From: Heliopora coerulea
Lineage: Eukaryota; Cnidaria; Anthozoa; Scleralcyonacea; Helioporidae
Assembly (NCBI GenBank): GCA_030142905.1
Contig: JASJOG010000066.1
Location: forward strand, 434,001-498,000
Direction of reading: 5' to 3'
Length of the DNA: 64,000 nt
In this document: positions 51,918 through 62,992 of the stretch, piece after piece
How positions within the stretch are numbered: the first letter of the stretch is position 1
Layout of the letters: every line of letters starts with the position of its first letter
The notes under the pieces: generated by a model
What the model was told of the DNA's origin: nothing
The model's input: only the letters and a program-made list of their open reading frames with translations
The model's database searches: none
Translations under genes and position numbers: made by a program

Positions 51918-52080
51918 CCTGAGTCTTGGTAGCTCAATGGTTAGAGCGTCTCACCGGTCATCAGAAGGTTGACGGGCTAGATCCCGGTCTGGAGCTCAGA
52001 AATCGTTTTTCTGAGGATAGAGCTTGACGAACGTTCATGTATCATCTCAAGATATCTCCAAGCTGCCACATTTCTAGTAA
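51918..52080 (+). repeat. tRNA-derived SINE, plus strand
   Basis: tRNA-like head with A box tagctcaatggttagagcg (51928-51946) and B-box-like gacgggctagatcccggtc. The tail runs ctcagaaatcgtttttctga, then ggatagagcttgacgaacg and ctcaagatatctccaa, shared with the copy at 51764. Confidence 0.75.
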
Positions 52081-52478
52081 AATATAAATGTCAACGACTG
52101 TACAGTTGACTCTGCAACCAAATATGCAGAGAAAGCCAAGAGAAAGTAATCGATAAGGCCAACTACCGTGTATAGATTAAATAAAGTTAAATTGCAGAAA
52201 CTCGCTAATTTTCCACCTACAGACTGTGTTGATGATCTTATTTTGAAACAAGCAAAAAATTTTATTATCTTTGATGGTTAATAGTTGCCAGTCGGAATCT
52301 GTGGTGTGTGATTTAAACTATTTTCAGATAATGAGTTGCAGTACAGCCTGAGTTTTAGACTCTCACGACTTACGACCACCAGTTTTTTTCGACCACTTTT
52401 TCTGCCATGTACGCTTTATAGTTAAAACCAGGGCGCCCCGGTTAAAATAAACCAGTAACGAACGACTACCTGACAAAC

Positions 52479-52525
52479 GTGACCAACTACCACATTTTGG
52501 CTGCCAAAATGTGGTAGGTGGTCAC
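52479..52525. repeat. 22-bp-arm hairpin with a 3-nt loop
   Basis: gtgaccaactaccacatttt continuing gg pairs with ccaaaatgtggtaggtggtc continuing ac, one mismatch, loop ctg. Confidence 0.8.
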
Positions 52526-53166
52526 GACACGTAATGTTTTATTTTATTTTATTTAGCTTTGCTATGGTTACAATAAGTATTCTAGATAAGTTACAAGGTC
52601 TGGTTTACCGCAACAGCTAAAACCAATTACTGCGTAGGGAAGGATCCAGAGTTTTGAGAAAGGTGGCGGCGCTTTTACTCACCCTACCTTTTCTTTCACT
52701 CTTTGTTCGGATAATCATTAATCTTCTCGATGGTCGACATTTTTAATGCTTGTGTTTTGTAATCGAACAAAAAATCATATGACAACTTATCAAAAAGGGG
52801 GGGCGCGTCTGATGTGACCCCGCCTTAATCCGCCTCTGCTGCGGATGCATAAATACGACATAGCACGATAATTATTTTGATAAAGCATTACAAACAATCT
52901 AAGTCTAGGAAGAAATTGGAAGAACTAAAAATAACAAGTTGGGGAAACTCATAGATTTCGGATAGACTTACATTTTATGCAAATTGTTTTCCAAGATCGT
53001 GAGTCATCGAGGTTGTAAGTAGACTGAACAGCAGTGTAGTAATAATAGTTTTGGTAAGTTATGATCAAGACTTGTAAGTTTCAAAGGAATTTATTTCATG
53101 TTCCTGGGTGAATTACCATCATGATCTCTTTTTGAGGAGATTTTGACAGTTACCTCAAGATTTTGA

Positions 53167-53760
53167 CAGTTACCGAAGTTTCTATGGTTCAAGGTCGCCA
53201 ATAAGAAACTGAAGAGATCTTCAGCGTACTACCAGTGCCAAAAGAAATTGCTGGACGAAGAGATATCCCAGAAGAGATTTAGGATACGGGTGCTGACAAC
53301 TCAAGCATCGTCCGCTCATTCTGACCTTTCGTCTTTGGTCCGAACTATTGATCTATTCCATTTAAAGTTCCTCTCCGACAAAGAAAATACCAGAATAATT
53401 GAAAAACACCAAAAGATCCAGGAGAAAAAGTTACTTCGCCTTTGTTCTGACTCTCCTTCCTCGCCTTGCACTAATCCAGACGATGTCATCTTCAATTACT
53501 CGAGCCGCGTTTTAACACCTGATGAGAAAAGTATCTTAGCCAAAGGACTAAACTTTTCCCTTCCTCAAAATAGACTGGACTACTGCGACTCCTTGGTACC
53601 GTTCGAGTTGCTTCACCGACAGTTGAAACGAAAAACGATCTTTAAGGACTCTGGTTTTGATGAAGATTCTTTTAAAACTAAGCTTAAGGATATTGCACTG
53701 TCAGGTTATCGGAACTTTGCACCCCCCAATTTCCTACTAACTCGCGAAGTTACCTCATAA
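53167..53760 (+). pseudogene. 5' fragment of a Penelope-like (RT/GIY-YIG) retroelement ORF
   Basis: Open for 197 codons after the TGA at 53164. It reads LPKFLWFKVANKKLKRSSAY, YQCQKKLLDEEIS, a coiled-coil-like stretch, then VIFNYSSRVLTPDEKSILAK, GLNFSLPQNRLDYCDSLVPF and ELLHRQL. The order (F.K.AN..L..S.AY..CQ..LL.EEI, then N.S...LT..E...L.KGLNF..P, then PFELL) is that of the region before the reverse transcriptase in cnidarian Penelope-like elements. No RT or GIY-YIG motifs follow before the stop at 53758, so the copy is truncated. Low chance of being a host gene. Confidence 0.6.
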
Positions 53761-54189
53761 CCTGCACTTCTCTCGGAGTATTAAAAGTTTTTGTAGTTTT
53801 TTCAATAAAATGAGCAGACGACGCTCTGTTATGCTGCATTTCAGTGGCGATTTGAATCAAATTTTGTCAAAAATGTTTGCCTTTTAAAACTCATAAAGAC
53901 TTGGAATTCCTGTCACAAGCGACCACTCTTAAGCGGCCAAAACAAGAAATTTAACTTACATGAGCTACTGTTCTGTGTTTCGATATTGCAATGGTTTCAT
54001 CATCTTTCTGATTTTTTCAAATCAGCCTAAGAAAAATCCGCCATTACCGCCATGAGTTGACTACGTTGTTCTGAAACCTGTCATTAAAGACCACTTTTAC
54101 AATAGCAAACCGACCGCTTTTGTAACAGGAGACCGGGTGGTCGTGTTTTTATACAACAGCGGGGAGCGTCTTTGGTAATCACTAGGTTA

Positions 54190-54345
54190 CTCCGTTTGGC
54201 AACGTAAAAGTACTTGAGCATTGACTTGGAACTTGTTCTCATTGACTTGTGACTTCACTTGAGCTTACAGACTTGAGACTTTCTTGAGACTTGAATTGAG
54301 AGACTCGTAGACAAGTCTAAACCCAACCACCGAGTTGGTGAGTGG
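54190..54345. repeat. GACTTG-rich repeat, right block
   Basis: Runs of gacttgtgacttcacttgag and gagactttcttgagacttga, ending accgagttggtgagtgg; mirror of the block at 51540-51690. The Penelope-like fragment lies between the two. Confidence 0.5.
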
Positions 54346-56265
54346 AACGTCCAGAATGGAATCGGGGAATGAATGCAAGCATTGGTGTTCAAAACATTAG
54401 GCAAACGTTAAACTGGCTTGTGCGGCCATTGAATCTTTTTCCGCTTACAAGCTTTATCGGACGAAAGCCGGATGACTGCCGCGGCCATAGAAACAAAGTC
54501 AAAGTCAACTGATAATGGGTCACTTAACGTTTCACTTTGGTTTCAAGTTTGTTGCTTGGGCCATTTAGTCGCTAACACAGTGAGTCTCATTGCGTGATAA
54601 GTTTGTGAACGGATTATAGTGACAACGTCGAGTCGTCGAGGTTTGTCTCACTGAAGTACAGTTGTCAAGTGACATTTGTGAGTCTTGTCACTTATCAAAC
54701 AGAAGTACTTAGCTCGACTAAGCTTAATTAAAGTTTGCCGTGAGCAAGCTGCATCTGCGGGTTGATGACAGATTTGGTGAAATTAATTAAGAAGGGGAAA
54801 ATTGACTAGAGGGTCCATTAACACGATCCAATTTTTCATGCGTTGTCCTGGTGTTAACATTGTTGTCAAAAGAGAAGGATTCCTGCGTACTATTTGTATG
54901 CCAATGTAGCAACACGCTGAATTACAACCTGAAGTCTCTAGTAAGTTCATCGTCTCCACAATCGTGTCGTTTAAATAGACCAGTAGTCCATTAAGAAGTA
55001 TGAGCACTCATTGTTCATTTTTCATTGGCGCAGCTGGTGTTGACCAAGGGCAAACACTTAAATAGAGATCTGTAAACACAGTCATTTTTGAATTTCCGCA
55101 GGTAGACAATAATTGACAGTTCTTAGATGAATACAAACTTATCGTGTTCCGTTTGAAAGAATTATGTCGTCAAAAATAAGTGATAATCTGTTTTCCCATC
55201 GGGCGGTTAGACTTGCGACTGGTAGGTTTCCTGTTTTTATTTTTATCACAATGTAAACTTCGTGTAGTGCAATAATTGGGGGTGCCGTCCCTAAGTGAAC
55301 CCTACAACCCTGATTGTGAACAAAAAACAGTACCTTTAAAATTAGCGGATCTAGGCACTATGAAGTTTTGATCCTTGAGAGATACCCATTGGACGAAACG
55401 GAAGCAGTGAAAATGTAAGTTAGATCGACTACAAGTCAACGACAAGCAGGTTCGCTGAGATGTAGTAAATGTGTTGAGAGTCAATGCATTTCAACCACCC
55501 AAATCAACAACCCACCAACCAAAACTGGTCTTCTCTGGTGGAAATTACGTTGACATACATGCATACTTTATCTTTCCCCAAAAGGGACTTTTCCGAGATA
55601 AAGGTCTTTGACTGAGGGTAATGATCCAAAACTCAACATCCACCCCACAATGCTATTTGGGCCAAGAGAAAGATGAATTATAAGGCTTTTCTGAATATGC
55701 TATTTATTGTTATCGGAAAAACCCTTTGTTGTCTCCCACGAATGGAAAAAGTACCTTTGGCCGTAAAGGCGAAGTTCTTGTACCACAGTTTGGCAGGAAC
55801 CAAGTTGCCTTCTGAATCGGAACATTCTTACCCAAAATGGACTTATCTTCCCTACACTTTCAGGAAATGACTCCATAGCAAGGCCGCCAGCACAAAAACT
55901 ACCGTACAACGGAAGCCTATCGTTGATGGCCAGCCTACTCGTTCAAAATATTAAGATTTTAAGGACCTAAACATAGGACGGAAACCACATTATCTCTTCG
56001 GTCCTTTGGGACTCTGTTGAAGATTGTTACGACTTTGAAAACTTTCACAACCAACTAGAGGAGATAAGTCTTTTCTGATAAGGATGTACCAACAGGTCTT
56101 CACCGGACGTTGTGGGTGGTAGAACAACAAGATACTTTGCCCTCAAAATGTTGGCCAGGGAGAAAAAGAACAAACAAGTCAGTCTCAAAACGAGCGTCAC
56201 ATATTTTAAGTTGGCCTGCGTGGCAGGCATTTCGTTAGGGGGGACAGGCTTGTTGCTTGCAGCAG
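54346..56265. other. Intergenic, no gene recognised
   Basis: ORFs at 54783-55007, 55302-55484, 55673-55909 and 56045-56302 show no family motif. gggtccattaacacgatcc near 54811 resembles the MITE end at 14208. Confidence 0.4.
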
Positions 56266-56573
56266 GCACGTAGCTAGGATGTAAAATTTCGGGGGGCAGC
56301 ACTATTTTTTGGGGGGCAGTTGTCGACGTAAGCTGAAAACCCAGACTACTCAGCGACTACTTCATGTTGTCAAATGTAGTGGACTTGGTATAACGTTACA
56401 AAAGTAGGTCAGAATGGTCAGCGAAAAAATATTTTCCATAAGATATTTTAATAATCTATCGAATTTTGGCATATTTAAATTATATTTGAAACCACTTCAG
56501 AATTTTCTTTGGGGGGGGCGAGGACAAACTTTGGGGGGGCATTGCACCCCCGCTCACCCCCGTAGCTACGTGC
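56266..56573. mobile_element. MITE with GCACGTAGCTA termini
   Basis: gcacgtagcta at 56266 and tagctacgtgc at 56563-56573 are perfect 11-bp inverted repeats; the inside holds ggggggcag/ggggggcg G-runs near both ends. 308 bp. Confidence 0.7.
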
Positions 56574-56617
56574 ATGGCTTGCAGGTATAACGAAAAGCGT
56601 GAGGTACTCGTCTTTCC

Positions 56618-57287
56618 TAGTGAACTACATTTCCATATCTGGAATGCTAACTGGCCAATGAAATGTGAGGCCAAGATGGCCGCTCATGGAGGACAACTTT
56701 GCACGTCAATTTCAGTCCCCAACACGGTTTTCTACGTTAGTTTTAGTCTTCCACGCAACTTTTTAAATTTTCTGAAGAGCTTTCTTTAAAAATACGCAGT
56801 ACACGTTGCTTCAAAAAACAGAAATGAGTTTAAGAACTTCAAATACATTTTGACAAAGTCAAACCACTCTCACGAAACTAACTTACCAAACTAACGAGAA
56901 GCCTGATAAAACGGCCTCGAAAAAATACTTTAGGAACCTACCAAGTGCATGTCCTCTTTTTACCGTCAGTTTACCATCTTTAGATAATTTAGCATACTTC
57001 TTAGGTCACACAGTAATTTTCAACCCTTAAACACTCGATTATGTAAAATTGGTCCAGTAAAATTTTGTCTGAACACTTTTTCCTTGGTTGGGGATGTTTT
57101 CGAAGCCAAACCAAATACAAACTGATAAGTAAAAACCTTTAAAAGACTGGAACTGACGTACAAGACAGTGAAGAGGACTGAAACTAACGTACAAAATTAC
57201 CCTACATGGGTGGCCATCATGGCTTCACTTTTTGCCCGAGCAAATAACTGGAAGTTAGGATTCCAGATATGGGAGTCGAGTTCGCTA
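56618..57287. mobile_element. hAT-like MITE, copy C (670 bp)
   Basis: Same family as copies A and B, more diverged: left tagtgaactacatttccata, sub-terminal gccaagatggccgctcatgg, right end ...gagtcgagttcgcta. Flanks gtctttcc and gtcctccc match at 6 of 8 positions. Confidence 0.78.
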
Positions 57288-57295
57288 GTCCTCCC

Positions 57296-57745
57296 CAGTG
57301 GACTCGATTCGACTGAACTCGACTGAAACTGACGAAAAAAATTGTCCACCATGGGCGGCCATCTTGGCTTCACATTTCATTGGCCAGTTAATATTCCAGA
57401 CATGGAAATTGAGTTCACTGAGTTGGGCAATTTTGCACGTTAGTTTCAGTCCCCTTCTGGTGTTTTGCAAGTCAGTTCCAGTACTTTACACGACTTATAC
57501 GTCAGTTTTTGTTTGGTTCGGCTTCAAAAACATTCCCATTCTCAAGTTTAAATGAAATGATACAGTTGGAATTTCCACGTCAGGAAATGCTGAGTGGCTG
57601 TGTTAAATTTTGTGAAAATTTTAAACAAACAGTTAATGGAGAGCGTTCGCCGTACAGTTTCCTCAAAGAATTTTTCGAGACTGCTTTATGAGATTGCTTT
57701 TCAGTTTGTCATTTCTTTCCGTGAAAATTATACACGATCATTTTC
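57296..57745. mobile_element. hAT-like MITE, rearranged copy D
   Basis: Starts cagtggactcgatt directly after copy C's flank, then has ccatgggcggccatcttggc and aaattgagttcactg (57403-57417), a complete inverted terminus. Internal family sequence then continues to about 57745 without a clear far end. Probably a truncated copy joined to another. Confidence 0.6.
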
Positions 57746-58164
57746 TTCTTTTTTTTTTCCCAAGTGTATTTGAAATTCTTACGTTGGCTAAGCCCTGCGA
57801 AGAGAAAATTTCGCAGCCGATGGAGATCGATGAGACCTCGATCCAGTCGAAATTAAAATCTTTAAGAAAATTCAAGTTCTAGGGGACCTTTTTCATGATC
57901 GGTTTTCAACTTTAATTCTTGTTTTTTTGCGCATTGCAAACGGGCTATCTCTATGCCAAGTTGTGTTTTTATAGTCAATTTTAAATTGAGCTATTTTGGG
58001 CAGTATTGCGCAACGAACGCGCAGCGTTTACCCGACCTAGTTAATCAAGAATAGAGTCAAGCACTGCATGACCAACAATTTCTCCCTCGAAAAGATGAAT
58101 AGCATTAATTCTGAAAATGTACTTGAATAGATGAACATCATCTTTCTTGGGGAAACTCGGAAAA

Positions 58165-58225
58165 AGATTAGGATTAGGGATAGGATTAGGGTGAGGGTTT
58201 GAATTAGGGATAGGTTTATGGTTAA
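58165..58225 (+). repeat. Interstitial telomere-like repeat
   Basis: gattaggattagggatagga, ttagggtgagggtttg and ttagggataggtttatgg are degenerate TTAGGG-type units; TTAGGG is the telomere repeat of most cnidarians and vertebrates. Confidence 0.65.
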
Positions 58226-58419
58226 AACACCCCCGTCGACGGTAAACCTAAGTCTCACCCCGTTTTAAACTTTTTTGGGGATATGCATATGATATATGAA
58301 AAATAAAATTTAAACTTCTTAAATACAAAGAGTACACACGCAGCAATGTTTCACTGACAAATAAGGAAATTTAGCTTTATAAATTAAGATCATAATTGCA
58401 TTGGCGATTTTTTGTCCAA

Positions 58420-58642
58420 GACCTAGTTCACAATAGCGACATAACGACATGAGGTCATGAACGTAACGAGAAAGAAAATATCAGGGTTTTTTTCCTTACG
58501 ATGTTATTTCCATGTCATTAGGCTCTCATTATGTAGTTATGTTGCCTTGTTCACACCGTGGACACACCGACAGAAATTGACTTTATTTTGCTTTTGCGTG
58601 ACCATGTTATATTGATATGTCGCCTAGTCTGAACTAGGCTTA
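58420..58642. mobile_element. MITE with CCTAGTTCA termini
   Basis: gacctagttcacaatagcga at the left is mirrored by tatgtcgcctagtctgaact continuing aggctta at the right. Within it, gacatgaggtcatga is a further small palindrome. Confidence 0.6.
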
Positions 58643-58698
58643 AGAACCTCTTCAAAACTTCACTTTTAGAACGAGATTTGCAAGCAATTCTGCCAGCG

Positions 58699-58800
58699 GT
58701 AGAGTTATATGTCATCGAATGACTTCGAGGAATCCGATTGATCTGAATTATCCCCTTACCTCCCGGACGCTATCCCTGAGCTGGATCAAACAATCGACTG
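58699..58800 (+). repeat. Direct repeat, copy 1
   Basis: Shares cttacctcccggacgctatc and cctgagctggatcaaac with 59507-59610, about 85 percent alike over 100 bp by eye. Unknown nature. Confidence 0.65.
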
Positions 58801-59506
58801 GATTTAGCAAAGATGACACTTGTGAAAGGGTGTCAAACAACAAGGTCTGGAACCACAGGGTTCATATTCAGGTAGTCGTCAAAGAACCTTACCACCCTGA
58901 GCCCTCTCCTTCGCTAAAATTCGTCTGACATTAGCCAGAAATCAGAATGAGATATAAAAAGATGTCGGACAATGACGGGAAACAAACGGTTTAAGGAAAA
59001 ACTCTCAATTTCTTTTTCTTATTCTTTTTCAATTGCAGTATCTTAGTCGTGCTAAACTTTAGGAGACTGAAGCATGAAGGCGGGGAAAAGGCTGGAAGAG
59101 CTGGCTTGCAAAACCTTCAGTATTTTCGTCTGAAAAAGTAGAGTGTGTGTTCGATAGACATAATTATAGACCTTCACATTTAAGTTATGCTCTTTACCTC
59201 TAGTTTTGAACCATATAATTATGAAAACGGAAAAAAAAAAATTTTCCGAATTTCTCAGGAGAAGCTTTTACGTGAAAAAATTATTTTGTATATTTTAAAC
59301 CGTAGTTTCTATGGCGACAGTGCTTGTCATATTTGCCATATTGGAGAAATATTTTTGGGAGAGGGAAACGGATATACTCTAAAATTCTACATACCAATGC
59401 TACAAATGTATCGAGCTCAATTTCATGTATTTAGACCTATTTGGAATCGTGAGAATTTTCTTTCGCCTGAGAAAATATAATTGATGATCATCATGTAGAT
59501 CCAGAA

Positions 59507-59610
59507 TCATATGTCATTGAATGTCATTGCGCAATCCGAGATTATGTGTACTCCTTACCTCCCGGACACCACCCCTGAGCTGGATGAAACGATTGATTTA
59601 ATCAATCATC
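59507..59610 (+). repeat. Direct repeat, copy 2
   Basis: Partner of 58699-58800: cttacctcccggacaccacc and cctgagctggatgaaac, preceded in both by tatgtcat-gaatg. Confidence 0.65.
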
Positions 59611-60040
59611 GATGGAGAATTTCTGATGGTTGACTAACGGGTGGTGACTAAAAAAGTGGACAAAGTTCACATGAATTTTTTTCCATACTAAAACGGTGCG
59701 ATGTTGGTCAAATGGCCGGGAGGTGAAGACCTTGTTACCCTAGTAAGCATTGCTCACACAACGTATATCTTGTTGTAAATTTTTACCAAGTCCATAGTGA
59801 TAGGGTTGTTGCTTGTACTGTAAACCATTTTAGCAAGCAAGGAATAGCTCAAAGCAGTTTATATAAAATTCTCAAAAGCTTTCAAGAAAGGAATACAACA
59901 GAAAGGAAGGTTGGAAGTTAATTTATTACTGAGTTTTTTTGTTTGTGAGGAACTGTCTCCTTCAGCCGCTAGCTAAGGTATATTTACCATTGATACTTCA
60001 GAAAACAGAAAGAGAACATGTAAAACTTTTTGAGTTTTCG

Positions 60041-60226
60041 TCATGATAATTGATTGACTTCAGTCTTTTTCTGAACCACCATTTCTAGTTTGGTCTCAAC
60101 CACACCATTGAGGGCGAAAACCTTGGGTGCGAATGCGTATGTACCAGAATAATGAACAAGAAAGGACAGAAACCTTTCAGGCCGATCCAGTTTTGAGCTA
60201 AACGACGACGTGCAGTGATTTGCCAT
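60041..60226 (-). CDS. Unrecognised open segment, possible exon
   Basis: Opens at an ATG 12 nt after a stop and reads LDRPERFLSFLVHYSGTYAF then APKVFALNGVVETKLEMVV, ending at TGA. The composition is protein-like and the ORF is not within a repeat I recognise. No domain identified; a terminal exon or chance ORF are both possible. Confidence 0.25.
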   Translation of the reverse strand: MANHCTSSFSSKLDRPERFLSFLVHYSGTYAFAPKVFALNGVVETKLEMVVQKKTEVNQLS

Positions 60227-61917
60227 AAATGGGTATCAGTGCATGTCCAAGAGTGTGCCGGCACATTTACGTTTCCTAGAACGGAGTATCTGAGAGTTTT
60301 TGAAGAAATACATCTAGCACTTAAGTTTTTACTCTAATTCAAACTTTAAAATATGTAAGGTTCTAGTTTAGTGATTGCAGGTCTAATAGCAAAACAGGGA
60401 CTTGAAAATCGCTTTTTGAATTTGAGACTAAAACAGGTTGACAACTCCCAGATATTGGAAGTTCTTTTTTGTTGACAATTTTATTAGTTACTCGTGATCA
60501 ATTATTGGAGATATACGGTGGTTGATATGAATATCTGTATACTGATATTTTCGATATGTGTAACGACGATGAATAAATGGAGACCGACGTATTGGACAAT
60601 TTGAAGAGTAAATGCAATTTATATTCACTACAACGAAGACCTCATTCACAATAGGTAATTGCTGTGTAAAATGACATACCACTGGATATGTTACCACTGT
60701 AAAGTTTCAAGATTAAATATTTATTTATTTTTAGGGTTCTTCCCATTATCTCAGCATAAATTTTAAGGTCTTTTTGTGATACATACAGTACATTAATATA
60801 CATGCATAACTATGCCAAGTGTCATGATAATGACTAAACCATCTCTGATTTCATTTGAATAAATATGAATGAATACAAATAAACAATACAGAATAACCCA
60901 TAGCTATTTAAAAGTAATACCAGCTTTATGAAAAGTTGGAAGCAGGGGCAAATAAAATTTAAGGACTTTTCATGAACTAGGGTAGCTTCTTCGAAAATCA
61001 AAGGACTTCTGAGTACTTAAGTTTAAAACAAGAAATTTAAGGAATTTCATGGTTTTGAGGAGCCGTACTAATCCTGTATTTTAGATACGATCAGATAAAA
61101 TAATCAGTATTTTTTCCAGCGCTTGATTAACAGTTTGTAAGAGTTATCATTTCGATCAACTGAACTGTTATGATTAATCTATTGCGCTCCAACACTCTAA
61201 GTAAGGCAGTAGTGTGTTTCGTTTTCTCTCCACAATTAACAAATCCATCTCCTTCAACAACCTCTGTACCATATTTCTCTGATTTCTGTTGTTAGTCTTT
61301 CGTTCATTTCAACGTAACTCATTGAACTTTGTCAAAGGCCAGTCGTGCAGAGTGAGATCAACCTGACCTGTCTACGCAGAATTAAAACTCCGAATTGTCT
61401 CTGCTTTTGGGTTTAGACATGACTTTAACTTCTCGTTTCAAATCATATGAATCAAGCAAAAGACTTGATTAAATTAAGGTGCTGGTATTTTAGGGAAGGG
61501 ATTAAAAATTTAAAATTAAACGAACGAGTACAATAACGTATTGCGCCCGTACAATGGAAAAGAATAAACGAGGGCTGCACCACTGTGTTCTAGGGAAAAA
61601 ATCCTACTAAATGTCGGTAATGAGAAAAAATGAAACCTATGCTAGGTCACTGATACCCCGTGGAAAATCTAATGGTTTGCTCCTCACGTTCTATGTTGAA
61701 ATCCAGGAGTTCTATGTCGAAAGACAATTCAACATTGACACATACATTGTTGCATGAAAATTTTAAAGTTTTTTAACAATGGTATGTATCAAAGATGAGG
61801 AACACATTGAGAAACAGTTGGAATATTTCTGTTCATGCATCAACTAAACAATGTCAACACATTTGCTGAACACGTACTGGAATGTTGTTGAGGTGCGGAG
61901 GTGGAGATTAACGTAGA

Positions 61918-62109
61918 TTACGTGGGAGGGAAGAGGTTGGTTGCGTGTTGTGGTCTTGTGATTGTATACACGTCGATTTTCTCTGCATGACTGTTATCAC
62001 TGGTGGAAATGACCACCTTTCTATTCGTTTTCAAAGGAATCTTCTTGGGAGTTTGTGCTAAATATTTGCTTCTTCGGTCAAAAAAGTTAAATGTATATGT
62101 GACATTCAC
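61918..62109 (-). CDS. Unrecognised open segment, possible last exon
   Basis: Reads NVTYTFNFFDRRSKYLAQ, then KIPLKTNRKVVISTSDNSHA and ends NLFPPT before TAA. An AG at about 62135 (ctgaaag) could be an acceptor. Basic and Ser-rich, like a cytoplasmic tail, but no family recognised. Confidence 0.25.
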   Translation of the reverse strand: MNVTYTFNFFDRRSKYLAQTPKKIPLKTNRKVVISTSDNSHAEKIDVYTITRPQHATNLFPPT

Positions 62110-62773
62110 GGCCAGGAATGTTTTGTTTAACTTTCAGTACATTTTCATGAATGAGTTTCATCTTCGTTTAAAATGTGTTTAATAATAACGAGTAAATCTT
62201 TTGAATTCACTATCCTAGATAAAAGCAAAAAATATCTCATTCAGAGATGTTCTTATTAAAACGTACGTATATATGCTCGTCTTCCCCTTTAGATTTGGCA
62301 GCGATACTAATTTCTTGAAATTTCATGTACCGGTAGCTCTATCACAGCGCGCGACCACTCGTGACATTTTAATTAAGGAAGTATTCAAACTATTTCAGTC
62401 ATTTTGTCGGTAGGCGGCGAATTAACGAGTGCCTCGGATGAGGGTGGGAAAAGAAAGTTCAAGAAAGACTGCAAAGGTCGATAGACATGAAAAGTACAAC
62501 TGATAAAATATTTGAAACAAGAAACTGATGTAATCTAAAGGAAACGATTTTCTGTACTTCTTATACGTGTTGAAACTGTCGCGTTGAAATCCGTTCAAAT
62601 TACATTCTACTGCAGCGTGACTTCATCAAAACGGCCCGCTTAAATCAACTATGATCAACCGTAGTTCTTTCTGCGACTTTAAGCGCTAAGCTTGGGATTT
62701 TAGATTCAAAAAGCTTTAACATTTCGCAATAAGAGTATTAGTATATTGTATTCATCTTATCATAATCGGGTTA

Positions 62774-62992
62774 TCACCTTTTAAATCCATACTGGCAATG
62801 CTGCAAGGCAGTATTACAAAACGTGTGAACCATTACAGCTGAATCGCCACAAACTGCAGTGTAATTCATGAAATCAGGTTCCCTGCTGTTGTGCCAAGTC
62901 CATCCCATGAACTGAACGTAAAATGTTTCCAGGCAGTTCAACTGAATATCGAAACTGCCATCTTCAGCAAATTTTTTAAATGTTCTCTGCAT
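62774..62992 (-). CDS. Unrecognised Cys-containing open segment, possible exon
   Basis: From an ATG at 62992 it reads FKKFAEDGSFDIQLNCLETF, FMGWTWHNSREPDFMNYTAV then CGDSAVMVHTFCNTALQHCQ. There are four Cys and two Trp in 70 residues, with aromatic residues placed as in an extracellular module. A possible donor AAAAG|gtgata lies at 62779-62778, phase 2. A partial gene running to the left is possible. No family recognised. Confidence 0.3.
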   Translation of the reverse strand: MQRTFKKFAEDGSFDIQLNCLETFYVQFMGWTWHNSREPDFMNYTAVCGDSAVMVHTFCNTALQHCQYGFKR

